A stretch of DNA of 64,000 bases from VFKI01 sp964647825. GTDB lineage: Bacteria > Pseudomonadota > Gammaproteobacteria > DSM-16500. A program made the translations under genes and the position numbers. The DNA is taken from NCBI GenBank assembly GCA_964647825.1, contig CAZYJL010000003.1, positions 1 through 64,000 on the forward strand, given 5' to 3'. Shown piece by piece: positions 31,825 through 41,313 of this stretch; position 1 is the stretch's first letter, and each line of letters starts with the position of its first letter. The notes beneath the pieces are model-generated. The model did no database searches and had not been told where the DNA came from. It saw only the letters and a program-made list of their open reading frames with translations.

Positions 31825-32967
31825 ATGAATCGTCATGACACACAAACTAACAGAGTCGCCCTACTCGCTACTGGTGATGAAATCAGCGAGGGTGATGTAT
31901 TAAATACCAACGCGCGTGAAATTGCGCGCCTATTATCTGCGGATGGCATTACGCCTGGCATGCACATGACTGTGTCAGACCATATCAACGAAATCATGGA
32001 AGCCATTCAATATTTACTCTCTCGACACCGCGGCTTGATTATTACTGGCGGCCTTGGCCCGACATCTGATGATCTGACGCGTTATGCGCTCAGCAAAGCT
32101 ATCCAACATCCTTTAGTATTTCATGAAGCCGCATGGGATGATATTGTCAATCGCTTACAACGACTAGGCCATGCAACGCCGCCGGATTCCAATCGGCAAC
32201 AGGCTTTATTTCCTGAGAAGGCCATTCTGATCCCTAATGCATCGGGCACAGCCGCAGGTTGCATGTTAGCGATAGACGATAAACGCATTTTTATGCTCCC
32301 TGGCCCGCCAAATGAATGTTTACCCATGGTCAAACAGGTTGTTTTACCGGCATTAGAGCAAGCAGATTTCCGTGTCATCCGTTTTCGTCAATCGTGGCTA
32401 CTCTTTGGCGTCAGCGAAGGCAAAATTGCTGAGCGCTTGGATAGTTTAGTGGCATCTAGCCGTTGCACCACTGGCTATCGTTTAGCCTACCCTTATGTGG
32501 AATTCAAATTACTGTCTGACCATGAAGCTGATTTTCTTGCCGTGTTACCCTTGATTGAAAAAGAAGTGGCGCCTTTTTTAACAGAGAATGGCCAAGAGAT
32601 GGCATCCGCCTTGTTACGCCAACGTTTACATTTACAACCTCGCCCACTACGTCTGTGTGATGAAGCAACCGGCGGCACGCTGGAACAAACGATCAAAACG
32701 CCGAGCACATACCCTTTTTTGGAATTTGTCGCGGCAAATAACGCACCGGATATTATCATCCAGGGTTTAGACGCTTTCTGGCAAGGCATTGACGCGCCCT
32801 TTACTGAATTACACCTTCGTTATCCAAAAGCCGGGCACCTTGCGTGTGATGCCTCTATTCCACTGCGTGGGATAAAAACAAGACTGTATGCCACCGAATT
32901 TATCTGCCGGGAACTCTTGCGGTCATTACCACTTCCAACATCGACTCCTGGGGCCACCTCATATTAA
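31825..32967 (+). CDS. cinA: CinA-like protein with degenerate C-terminal domain
   Basis: The N-terminal MoCF/COG1058 domain is well preserved: LLATGDEISEGDVLNTNAREIA, LIITGGLGPTSDDLTRYAL, IPNASGTAAGC and FMLPGPPNE. It is linked to pyridine-nucleotide and ADP-ribose phosphate turnover in the family. The C-terminal PncC-like deamidase part is degenerate: CDEATGGTLEQTIKTPSTYPF keeps only traces of the usual ESCTGG...LT motif, and the protein is short (380 aa). The final codons and the TAA are encoded by the left end of a family C element. Start ATG 31825; an upstream in-frame ATG would overlap the divergent gene. Confidence 0.82.
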   Translation: MNRHDTQTNRVALLATGDEISEGDVLNTNAREIARLLSADGITPGMHMTVSDHINEIMEAIQYLLSRHRGLIITGGLGPTSDDLTRYALSKAIQHPLVFHEAAWDDIVNRLQRLGHATPPDSNRQQALFPEKAILIPNASGTAAGCMLAIDDKRIFMLPGPPNECLPMVKQVVLPALEQADFRVIRFRQSWLLFGVSEGKIAERLDSLVASSRCTTGYRLAYPYVEFKLLSDHEADFLAVLPLIEKEVAPFLTENGQEMASALLRQRLHLQPRPLRLCDEATGGTLEQTIKTPSTYPFLEFVAANNAPDIIIQGLDAFWQGIDAPFTELHLRYPKAGHLACDASIPLRGIKTRLYATEFICRELLRSLPLPTSTPGATSY

Positions 32968-33132
32968 AAGCTGTCATACCGCGCTTTATGCGCGGTATCC
33001 AGTCTCTTTATCTATCATTTTCTGGATCCCGCGGATAAACCGCGGGATGACAAGATTTTTCTATTTAGTTTTTAGTTTTTTATCAAAAAAAAATTTAAGA
33101 TAGAAAAAAGATCAATTTATATGAGGTAGCCC
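32952..33132. repeat. Composite family C repeat, copy 2
   Basis: The left end GCCACCTCATAT and the right end ATATGAGGTAGCC are terminal inverted repeats. The palindrome pair between TGTCAT and ATGACA occupies 32972-33052. The left half of the outer arm is deleted compared with the copy at 41314-41545. It supplies the cinA stop codon and ends 80 bp before dnaE. Confidence 0.75.
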
Positions 33133-33211
33133 TGCACCTACTCCGCTACATTGATGCAGCGAATGGTTTCCCGGGTTAGAATACCCTCCGCGCTTTCAGG
33201 AAAATGGATAC

Positions 33212-36200
33212 ATGTCGCCACAATTTATTCATCTACGTGTACACACGGAATTTTCACTCAGTGATGGCTTGATCCAAATTGAGCCGCTGATTGAAAAAGC
33301 CTGTGCCGACAACATGCCAGCACTTGCCCTGACGGATCAAAGCAACGTTTTCGCGGCCATCAAATTTTATAAAAATGCGCTCGCAGCAGGCATCAAACCA
33401 TTACTTGGTGCCGATATTTGGCTAGAAAATACACATGAGCCAACGCATCCTTTCCGCCTAACATTACTCTGCCAAACGCACCAAGGGTATTTGCATCTCT
33501 TAGAATTACTTTCTGAAAGTTATCTTTCTGGTCAGACCGCCACCCATCCAATCCCTTTACTCACACGTGACGCCATTGCACGACGCGCTGAAGGGCTCAT
33601 TTTATTATCCGGCGCGCACGAAGGCGACACTGGACGCAGTTTACTGACTGGCCATATCAAAGAAGCAGAAACACTATGTCATTTTTGGCAAGGTGTATTT
33701 CCAGATCGTTATTATTTAGAAATTCGTCGCACCGGACAGCCACACGATGAACCCCATTTGCAAGCTGCGGTGGCGCTTGCTCGCAAATTGGCACTCCCGT
33801 TGGTCGCTACCAATAATGTCTGTTTTTTAGCGCGTGATGATTTTGATGCGCATGAAGCCCGTGTCTGCATTCATAGTGGCCATACGCTTGCCGATCCCAG
33901 ACGACCCAAAAATTATTCCGAAGAACAATATTTTCGTTCACAACAGGAAATGGTCACCCTCTTTGCGGATTTACCAGAAGCCTTAGAAAATACTGTTGAG
34001 ATTGCGCGACGTTGTAACGTGACGCTGACCCTTGGAAAAAACTTTTTACCTCGCTGTCACGTCCCCACAGGCTTTACCACTGAAACATGGCTCGCGCACA
34101 GTGCAGAACAAGGGCTAAACACCCGTTTAACAGAAAGACAGTGTCCTGCTGATCAACTCCCCACGTATCACACACGTCTGACAACAGAATTAGATGTGAT
34201 TAACCGTATGGGATTTGCGGGTTATTTCTTAATTGTGGCTGATTTTACACGCTGGGCACGCGAAAATGGCGTTCCTGTCGGTCCAGGTCGTGGCTCAGGC
34301 CCCGGCTCATTGGTTGCGTATGCACTCGGTATTACGGATCCCGATCCACTTGAACATGATTTGTTGTTTGAACGTTTTCTCAATCCCGAACGTGTTTCCA
34401 TGCCAGATTTTGATATTGATTTTTGTATGGAAGGACGCGATCGCGTGATTGATTACGTGATTCAAGCACACGGGGCAGAAAGCGTCGCACAGATTATTAC
34501 CTATGGCACCATGGCAGCACGCGCGGTGGTACGCGATGTCGGCCGTGTATTAAGTTTACCTTATGGTTTCGTTGATAAATTAGCAAAACTCATTCCGTTT
34601 GAATTAGGCATGACGCTGGATAAAGCATTCGCCCAAGAGCCGTTATTAACGATGCGCTACGAAGCAGAAGATGACGTACGTACGTTAATGGACCTTGCGC
34701 GCAAACTCGAAGGCATGACACGTAACGTCGGGCGTCATGCCGGCGGTGTCGTCATTGCGCCAGAAAAACTAACCGCCTTCACGGCACTGTATTGCGAACC
34801 TGGCGAAACCAAACATCCCGTCACGCAATTTGATAAAGACGATGTCGAAGCCGCGGGATTAGTGAAATTCGATTTTCTGGGCTTACGAACGTTAACCATT
34901 ATTGATCGTGCGATTCAAACAATTGCGGCAGTCCATGGTGATCGCATCCAAATTCATCGCATTCCCATCGACGATCCGGCCACGTATGCCTTACTGAAAG
35001 CGTGTCAAACTACCGCGATTTTTCAATTAGAATCCCGCGGCATGAAAGATTTGGTGAAACGTCTACAACCCGATTGTTTTGCGGATATTGTGGCGTTAGT
35101 CGCCTTATTTCGCCCAGGTCCTTTACAATCAGGCATGGTGGATGATTTTATTAATCGGAAACATGGCCGCGCGGCGGTGAGTTTTCCGCATCCTGATTTA
35201 GAACCTATTCTACGACCAACGTATGGCGTGATTGTCTATCAAGAACAAGTGATGCAAATCGCGCAGGTACTTGCAGGCTATTCATTAGGTGCTGCCGATA
35301 TTTTACGCCGTGCGATGGGTAAGAAAAAACCGGAAGAGATGGCGATACAGCGTTCTATTTTTTGCAAAGGTGCAACAGAACGCGGCGTTGCGGCACACAC
35401 AGCAAATTCGATTTTTGATTTAATGGAAAAATTTGCCGGTTACGGTTTCAATAAATCACACTCTGTTTCGTACGCGTTAATTGCTTATCAAACGGCATGG
35501 CTAAAAGCACACTATCCAGCTGCTTATATGGCCGCTGTCTTATCTTCAGATATGGATAATACAGAGAAAGTAGTTTTGTTTATTTTAGAATGTCGCGCCA
35601 TGGGACTCACGGTACAACCACCGGATATCAATCAAAGTGATTATGTTTTTCGAGTCGATCAAAAAAATAAAAATACCTTACTGTGGGGACTCGGTGCGAT
35701 CAAAGGCGTTGGTGAAAATGCCATTCGTGCCATCATCGATGCACGCAGTGAAAACAATCCATTTCAAAATCTTTTTGATTTTTGTGCGCGCGTTGATACG
35801 CGTAAACTCAATCGCCGCGCACTGGAAGCACTCATTCGTGCGGGCGCATTCGATACGATTGACCCAAATCGCGCGAGCCTTGTTGCTACCTTAGAACAAG
35901 CCTTATCACATGCCGAACAACATTTACGTGATCTTTCCGCCGGACAACAAGATTTATTTGGTCAGACACAAGCCGTGCATTTAACCCACCAGCCATGTGC
36001 ACCGTGGCATGAAAGTATGCGCTTACAAGGCGAGAAAGAAACATTGGGGCTGTATTTATCCGGCCATCCCATCAATCGTTATTTACCAGAATTAGCACAC
36101 TTTACAACTGGGCAAATTGGTATGCTACACACCAATCCCGGACAGCGCGTGACAATCGCTGGCATTATCAGCAACCTACGCGTGTTGCAAACAAAACGCG

Positions 36201-36655
36201 GTGATCGTATGGCTATTGTCACGCTGGAAGATGAAACTGGCAGCATCGACGCCATTTGTTTTGCTGATACGTTTCAAACGTATCGTGAGTTATTAGTGAA
36301 AGATATGTTAATTGTTGCGACTGGCGAAATGAGCATCGATGATTATAGCGGTGGCATGCGATTAACATGCGAATCATTATCCTCCATTGAAACAGCGCGT
36401 GAACAACATGCAAAATACCTTGGCATTTGTTTACCTGCTGAAAAAACACAACAACCACATCTACTCGAAGAATTAGCGACATTATTAACGGCGCACCGTG
36501 GTGGCGAATGTCCAGTGATTATTCGTTACGATGAAAAAACAGCACGCGCCAATTTGCGCCTTGGTGAGAATTGGCGTATTCGACCAAGTGATCAATTACT
36601 GGAAGCTATTCAAACATCGCTCGGCAGCCATGATGCGACTGAAATAGTCTATTAA
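33212..36655 (+). CDS. dnaE: DNA polymerase III subunit alpha
   Basis: This is the replicative DNA polymerase. The N-terminal PHP domain (FIHLRVHTEFSLSDG) leads into the C-family polymerase core with the catalytic aspartates in MPDFDIDF (D399, D401, D403) and PVGPGRGSGPGSLVAYALGI before it. RHAGGVVIAP, the FNKSHSVSYALIAYQTAWLK segment and a C-terminal OB domain (VTIAGIISNLRV...GDRMAIVTLEDETG) follow. The 1147 aa length agrees with E. coli DnaE (1160). AGGA stands upstream of ATG 33212. It is preceded by a family C element and followed by a family B hairpin. Confidence 0.97.
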   Translation: MSPQFIHLRVHTEFSLSDGLIQIEPLIEKACADNMPALALTDQSNVFAAIKFYKNALAAGIKPLLGADIWLENTHEPTHPFRLTLLCQTHQGYLHLLELLSESYLSGQTATHPIPLLTRDAIARRAEGLILLSGAHEGDTGRSLLTGHIKEAETLCHFWQGVFPDRYYLEIRRTGQPHDEPHLQAAVALARKLALPLVATNNVCFLARDDFDAHEARVCIHSGHTLADPRRPKNYSEEQYFRSQQEMVTLFADLPEALENTVEIARRCNVTLTLGKNFLPRCHVPTGFTTETWLAHSAEQGLNTRLTERQCPADQLPTYHTRLTTELDVINRMGFAGYFLIVADFTRWARENGVPVGPGRGSGPGSLVAYALGITDPDPLEHDLLFERFLNPERVSMPDFDIDFCMEGRDRVIDYVIQAHGAESVAQIITYGTMAARAVVRDVGRVLSLPYGFVDKLAKLIPFELGMTLDKAFAQEPLLTMRYEAEDDVRTLMDLARKLEGMTRNVGRHAGGVVIAPEKLTAFTALYCEPGETKHPVTQFDKDDVEAAGLVKFDFLGLRTLTIIDRAIQTIAAVHGDRIQIHRIPIDDPATYALLKACQTTAIFQLESRGMKDLVKRLQPDCFADIVALVALFRPGPLQSGMVDDFINRKHGRAAVSFPHPDLEPILRPTYGVIVYQEQVMQIAQVLAGYSLGAADILRRAMGKKKPEEMAIQRSIFCKGATERGVAAHTANSIFDLMEKFAGYGFNKSHSVSYALIAYQTAWLKAHYPAAYMAAVLSSDMDNTEKVVLFILECRAMGLTVQPPDINQSDYVFRVDQKNKNTLLWGLGAIKGVGENAIRAIIDARSENNPFQNLFDFCARVDTRKLNRRALEALIRAGAFDTIDPNRASLVATLEQALSHAEQHLRDLSAGQQDLFGQTQAVHLTHQPCAPWHESMRLQGEKETLGLYLSGHPINRYLPELAHFTTGQIGMLHTNPGQRVTIAGIISNLRVLQTKRGDRMAIVTLEDETGSIDAICFADTFQTYRELLVKDMLIVATGEMSIDDYSGGMRLTCESLSSIETAREQHAKYLGICLPAEKTQQPHLLEELATLLTAHRGGECPVIIRYDEKTARANLRLGENWRIRPSDQLLEAIQTSLGSHDATEIVY

Positions 36656-36675
36656 TTTTATTTTTTTATTAGAGT

Positions 36676-36798
36676 CTGTTGCTAATGATTTATTTTTAAT
36701 TATTTTACGAGAAAACAGGACGTTTTCGAGAATCAAATCCAATCAAGGAGCGTGTATTTGATGTTAAAATAATTAAAAATAATCCATTAACAACAGAT
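36676..36798. repeat. Family B hairpin repeat, copy 2
   Basis: The core with GAAAACAGGACGTTTTC and ATCAAA...TTTGAT is nearly identical to 7242-7364. The arm ends read TCTGTTGCTAATG and CATTAACAACAGA, different from copy 1 yet complementary to each other. It lies between dnaE and def. Confidence 0.8.
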
Positions 36799-36835
36799 CC
36801 TAGCAAATAGGACAAACGAAACATAGGAAACAGAT

Positions 36836-37339
36836 ATGACCATTTTAGAAATAGCGATTTACCCACATCCCGTATTAAAGAAAAAGGCAGCGCCCGTTAC
36901 TGAATTTAATGATGATTTAAAAAAACTCATCGCAGACATGACAGAAACGATGTATCACGCGAATGGCGTCGGCTTAGCCGCACCGCAAGTGGCGATTAGC
37001 AAACAAATTGCGGTAATCGATGTCTCGGAAAAACGTAACAGTCCATTTTGTATTATTAATCCAGAAATTATTGCTTCTAGTGGTCGGGCTATGATGGCCG
37101 CAGGCTGTCTTTCTGTCCCGAACACAGAAGACAGTGTCCCACGGTTTACGAAAGTCACTGTACGTGCACAAAATGAAAACGGTGAATTTTTTGAAATAGA
37201 AGGCGAAAAATTATTAGGCCATTGTTTACAACATGAAATTGATCACTTAAACGGTATTTTATATATTGATTATCTATCCTCGCTCAAACGCAGCCGGCAA
37301 ATTAAAAAAATGGAAAAATATTTAAGGCAACATGAATAA
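36836..37339 (+). CDS. def: Peptide deformylase
   Basis: The metalloenzyme removes the formyl group from nascent N-terminal Met. All three motifs are present: GVGLAAPQV (motif 1), GCLSVP with the metal-ligand Cys (motif 2) and HEIDHLNG with the two metal His and catalytic Glu (motif 3). The 167 aa length is typical. It lacks its common neighbour fmt here and lies alone between a family B hairpin and a repeat-filled spacer. Confidence 0.95.
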   Translation: MTILEIAIYPHPVLKKKAAPVTEFNDDLKKLIADMTETMYHANGVGLAAPQVAISKQIAVIDVSEKRNSPFCIINPEIIASSGRAMMAAGCLSVPNTEDSVPRFTKVTVRAQNENGEFFEIEGEKLLGHCLQHEIDHLNGILYIDYLSSLKRSRQIKKMEKYLRQHE

Positions 37340-37447
37340 ACATCACAACAAACATGGTGATTTAGCCACTGGCGCGAAATGTATTGAAGAGAATTTCATC
37401 TCTCCCCTTGTGGGGGCTTTTTTGAATAAATAAGAGTTTGCTTCGTC

Positions 37448-37501
37448 ATTTCGCTTCTCCCCTTGTGGGAGAAGCTGCCCGAAGGGCTGATGAGGAGTGT
37501 T
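37448..37501. repeat. Family D dispersed repeat, copy 2
   Basis: Inverted relative to 5604-5664, with CTTCTCCCC/GGGAGAAG and GCCCGAAGGGC palindromes. A further partial copy (CTCTCCCCTTGTGGGGG) stands at 37400-37416. Together with the decayed family A copy it fills the 328-bp gap after def, in which no gene is seen. Confidence 0.7.
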
Positions 37502-37524
37502 TCGCGATATCATTAAGTTTACCC

Positions 37525-37660
37525 ATCAGCCATTGTAGGTGATCAAAGCCATCCCTTTTCTGATTTTCATGAAGCGTATTTTTATCAGTAAAATGCAGTT
37601 AGCTGTTTAGCTGTTGCCGTCAATCAAGTCGTCAAAAATACTCCCTCTTATTTGTTACCG
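37525..37660. repeat. Family A repeat, decayed inverted copy 3
   Basis: On the minus strand this reads GTAACAAATAAG, GACGACTTGATTGACGGCAA, CTGCATTTTACTGATAAA, CGCTTCATG and GGCTTTGATCA, matching the core of copy 2 closely. Its other arm is missing or mutated. Like the other copies it lies between convergent genes, here 8 bp from the stop of the minus-strand gene. Confidence 0.75.
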
Positions 37661-37667
37661 GGTCTTG

Positions 37668-39038
37668 TTAGCCTTGACGACGAGAGAACAGCTGCCTATT
37701 CAGATCACTCAACTTCGTTGTTACTTCGCCAGTTGACCTTGATGAAAAGAAACCAACAGTATTTTCAATTTTTTGTTTTTTTTCTTCGGGCTCTACACCA
37801 TCTGCCACATCCATCTGATCAGGACGCTTCCGTTTTAAATGGCTAGGCTGTGTTTTATCAACTTCAGCTAAGTACGTTTCAATATCAATATCTTTCTCAT
37901 CTAAAAAAACAAGAAAATCGTGATGTTGCATAGACTGAATATCTGGCAAATAACTTTCAATAATTCTGACATACGCTTCGACATAAAAAGGATATGTATC
38001 ATCATTTTTTAACCAACTATCTTCTAGAAATTCAACAAATGTATTAAACTCACTATCCTGCATCAATAAAATATACTCTTTAATACGATGACACTGCTCG
38101 AGATTAAAACAAAAATTGGATAAACTTTTTAAACGCTGTTTATGTATAATTTCATTGACAAGAGCACGATCCATTAAGTTAGAAAATTCTAGAAATCTGC
38201 CCCCACAAGCTTGAGTAAAAATTTCCAAATTACACGCAAAATGCTGATACAATTTTCTAAGCACGAATTCTTGATAAATACCCGCATCAAACAAGTTCGC
38301 CAAAGTCTCAGCTTTTAAGAAAAAAGCATACCAAGACAGCCATTGAAAAAATTTGGCGGAATACGGATTCATTTCATCACTAATATCGCTACTATCGCTA
38401 CTATCGCTACTATCGCTATTATCTACTTTAGATAAATAGTAATTCTTATTTTTGATATGTTTTTTATATAAATCCAGAATTCTATTGACTTCTTTTTCTG
38501 GTAAAGTAACAGCAAAGGGCCCATTTATTTTTAAAGAATAATCTCGCGCAATGCTTGCAATTTCTGTTTCCCTGCTCACACATTGACTAATCGCGATTGC
38601 CAATTGTTGTCGACAATCCTTAATAGCAGCGGCATATAATTGATATTTATTTTCCTTAAGATGTGTATTCCACAAATCAAAAATTGCATCTTCCTTATGA
38701 CGACCAATAATCGAAATCATTCTTGGAAATTCTTTAAAAATAAATTCAAAAATTTCTTGCTGAGAACCGTCACGCAACGCAAAAAGAACTTTTCGGTATT
38801 TCACAAATGTTCGAGAAAATGGGCTTGTAAAAGAAGTAGAATTTAACCCAAGCCATATTTCATCAGATAAAGGTTTTATTTTCTCTTCATGACTTTTTGC
38901 CCACTCTTGAAAAATCTTTACCATAAAAGGATCCATTGGCGCACAAAAGAAATTAATATGCTGCTTAATGAAATCAACCGTTTGCTGTGTTAACTTTTCT
39001 CTTTGATGATATTTTTGTGAATCAACCCTACTTAACAT
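37668..39038 (-). CDS. Modular effector candidate with N and C modules fused
   Basis: I recognise no known family in this 456-aa protein. Residues 10-130 (INFFCAPMDP, IFQEWAKSHEEKIKPLSDEIW) are homologous to the start of the 39188-40135 protein. The region HRIKEYILLMQDSEFNTFVEF...DIDIETYLAEV is homologous to the 40201-41001 protein, so this gene joins both modules. After it comes LKRKRPDQ...EEKKQK, a bipartite nuclear-localisation-like pattern. A (Ser-Asp-Ser) run lies mid-protein. ATG 39038 has GAGGTGG just upstream; a TTG start at 39068 is less likely. Host-directed function is inference. Confidence 0.7.
   Translation of the reverse strand: MLSRVDSQKYHQREKLTQQTVDFIKQHINFFCAPMDPFMVKIFQEWAKSHEEKIKPLSDEIWLGLNSTSFTSPFSRTFVKYRKVLFALRDGSQQEIFEFIFKEFPRMISIIGRHKEDAIFDLWNTHLKENKYQLYAAAIKDCRQQLAIAISQCVSRETEIASIARDYSLKINGPFAVTLPEKEVNRILDLYKKHIKNKNYYLSKVDNSDSSDSSDSSDISDEMNPYSAKFFQWLSWYAFFLKAETLANLFDAGIYQEFVLRKLYQHFACNLEIFTQACGGRFLEFSNLMDRALVNEIIHKQRLKSLSNFCFNLEQCHRIKEYILLMQDSEFNTFVEFLEDSWLKNDDTYPFYVEAYVRIIESYLPDIQSMQHHDFLVFLDEKDIDIETYLAEVDKTQPSHLKRKRPDQMDVADGVEPEEKKQKIENTVGFFSSRSTGEVTTKLSDLNRQLFSRRQG
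38385..38420. repeat. 9-bp tandem repeat inside a coding region
   Basis: Four copies of ATCGCTACT (the last ends ATT) encode a Ser-Asp-Ser repeat on the minus strand. In-frame copy-number change would lengthen or shorten the linker between the two modules without breaking the gene. Confidence 0.85.
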
Positions 39039-39187
39039 AACCACCTCAAAAATTATCTTTTCATTCAACCTCCTTGTCTAAAAAATTCACCCATAAACTT
39101 TAATTCTTTACACGTTACAAATTTTATATAGTTATTTTTCTTTACGTTACTCTTTTTTGTAAAATAAACGAGAAATTAAAAATAAAG

Positions 39188-40135
39188 TTAAGACAACATG
39201 CTTAACCTGTGACGCGGACAATCTTGCTCAACATGCTGTATAAATTTTTTGGCAGATTTGTCCGCAGCACTGGCACCAAAAAAACGCTGATAGGCATACA
39301 CGCCGCCAATTCCAACGCCCAAAATAGCTGCTGCCACCACACCTAATGCTTTCACAAATGTCATCAATGCCGTATCGCGTTTCTTTACAAACAGAGATTT
39401 ATTGGCAGCTAAATGTGAATGAAAATTTTCAATTGCTTCTTTTGTATCTACTGCATCAGTTATGTCTTGTACTGCAAGCATTTTTTCGCCTTGTTCAATC
39501 ACCGCATAACGCTGCAACGTAATAAGAAAAGAAGGATCATGCATGTAATAGTGGTTTACTTGCTCTGCAAAGTTCGTATCTTTGCAGTAATTTTCTAAAA
39601 AGAATGCTTGTTTTTCATCTCGAGATAATGCGGCCCAATACTCACTCTCACAGCCTTCTCTTATCTCTTGAATAAGCTCTGTTAAGTCAAAAAAACGGTT
39701 GTCTAATTGAGCCATGATCTGTTTTTTTAGTTCTTTTTTATAAGAAAAAACAGCTTCTTGATAATCGACTATTTTAATTTTTAGTGGAAAGCTACCAAAA
39801 TGATTAAAAATATCATTTCCTTTGTTTCTATTAATAATATCAACAAGCATCGGAAAGTCATTGTTAATAAGTAAAAATATTTTGTTATAATCTTTTTCTT
39901 TCAAAGCTAAAATAGCACGACGATATTTTGCTAAAGCCATATAAAAAATTGAATCAGGATGCTTGTATAGCATATCCCAAATCTCATCTGAGAATGGTTT
40001 AATTTCTTTCTCATGTTCTTTCGCCCATTGTTGAAAAGCACCAGCCAACACTGGATCAAAAGGCGCAGCAAAGAATTGAATATTTTTTTGCATAAACAGG
40101 ATTGTACGGATAATACCTCTATATCTATCATTCAT
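39188..40135 (-). CDS. Effector candidate carrying the N module alone
   Basis: This 315-aa protein shares its N-terminal module with the 37668-39038 protein (NIQFFAAPFDPVLAGAFQQWAKEHEKEIKPFSDEIW, YRRAILAL, ISTAND-like helices around DFPMLVDIINRNKG). Instead of the second module it ends with a hydrophobic Gly/Ala-rich helix (VVAAAILGVGIGGVYAYQ, about 270-290) and a short charged tail, so it may be membrane-anchored. Function unknown. It is the second gene of a minus-strand pair, 65 bp after 40201-41001. Confidence 0.7.
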   Translation of the reverse strand: MNDRYRGIIRTILFMQKNIQFFAAPFDPVLAGAFQQWAKEHEKEIKPFSDEIWDMLYKHPDSIFYMALAKYRRAILALKEKDYNKIFLLINNDFPMLVDIINRNKGNDIFNHFGSFPLKIKIVDYQEAVFSYKKELKKQIMAQLDNRFFDLTELIQEIREGCESEYWAALSRDEKQAFFLENYCKDTNFAEQVNHYYMHDPSFLITLQRYAVIEQGEKMLAVQDITDAVDTKEAIENFHSHLAANKSLFVKKRDTALMTFVKALGVVAAAILGVGIGGVYAYQRFFGASAADKSAKKFIQHVEQDCPRHRLSMLS

Positions 40136-40200
40136 TTTTCACTGCTCTCTTCTATCACCTTGCATGCAGATCCTTTTTAAAATAAATAGTCCAATATTTT

Positions 40201-41001
40201 TTAACGAAACCGTATTTTAGGCAATGCATTAGAATCGGTACTCGATTCTGCCTGTACTTTATTAGCAGCTGCTAATTTCGTCGCACTTAGCTTTTGTAAT
40301 TCGCTGGTAAAAAAATTAAGTTCTTTATTATATTGTGTGAGTGCTTCGTATTTTTTACTTTGCACATCCACGTCTTTACCGTATTTTTCTTTCAATAAAT
40401 CGACATAAGCAGGATTGTTTTCTATTGTCAGAAAATTACTATAAGATTTCATAATTCTATCTAATTCATCCAAAAGATTTTTTTTATAAAAATCTGGCTG
40501 CTGAGCTTCTTGCTTACTTTTTTTCTCACTTATTTCTTTTTCATCTTTTTTTTGCCGTTTGCTCTGAATAATTTCTGCAGGATTTTCGCTCTCTTCTGCA
40601 CGTGAACGCTTTAAGCTATCTTTCGCTACCGGTGCAAGATAATCCTCAATGGTAATATCAAAATAAGATAAAACTCCAAGAAAATTATAAAGTGATTCTT
40701 TTTGCATAAATTGCCAATTTTTTTCAACAATACCGATGATTGCTTCGAAATAAATAGCATATAATGCTTTATGCTCAACAAGAACATCCCGTAAAAATAG
40801 AATAAATCCATAAAAATCCTCATCACTCATGGCAAAGAGATAATCATGCAAACGAGTACGCTGTGCATCATCCATCCCACATTCTGTCAGTATTTGGAAA
40901 CGTTCATCGATTGAAATATAATGATCTTTTTTGCTAGGCCATTTTTCTGCGATCTCATCATTAAGCTGATTAAGTGCATCAAAAAAGTTAAACAGACCCA
41001 T
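40201..41001 (-). CDS. Effector candidate carrying the C module alone
   Basis: The 266-aa product matches the C module of the 37668-39038 protein: RTRLHDYLFAMSDEDFYGFILFL, YFEAIIGIVEK and FDITIEDYLAPV. It is followed by LKRSRAEESENP and SKRQKK, two basic clusters 15 residues apart in the bipartite nuclear-localisation style, then a coiled-coil region. A strong AAGGAGAAGGT ribosome site precedes ATG 41001. I know no function; the shared basic pattern at the same place in two paralogues suggests it matters. Confidence 0.7.
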   Translation of the reverse strand: MGLFNFFDALNQLNDEIAEKWPSKKDHYISIDERFQILTECGMDDAQRTRLHDYLFAMSDEDFYGFILFLRDVLVEHKALYAIYFEAIIGIVEKNWQFMQKESLYNFLGVLSYFDITIEDYLAPVAKDSLKRSRAEESENPAEIIQSKRQKKDEKEISEKKSKQEAQQPDFYKKNLLDELDRIMKSYSNFLTIENNPAYVDLLKEKYGKDVDVQSKKYEALTQYNKELNFFTSELQKLSATKLAAANKVQAESSTDSNALPKIRFR

Positions 41002-41313
41002 ACCTTCTCCTTATTATTTTAATCTGCATGCAATGCCATAAAATGCAGGGAGTCACTGTATTTTACAAGGCATACATTAAGAAAAGATTAAGTGACTATT
41101 AGAAAAAGATTGTAACGACGCTGGTAGTCACAAAAGATTTTTATAAAACGATGCAACAAAAGACGGCCGCATGAAGGATATGCCACTCAGTTTAAAAAAA
41201 TTACATTGCAAATCAATAAGTTATAAGCAATAGAGCAAAAATATCAATAAAATCAACAAGTCACAGAAAAAAATTTTTTTGAATATAATCAACATGCTAG
41301 CTCAAAAAAGCTT

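Noticed and set aside
37668..41001. Explaining the split genes as frameshifted pieces of one gene
   Set aside because: The pieces stand in reversed order, each has its own ribosome site and unique tail, so they are separate genes rather than a broken copy.
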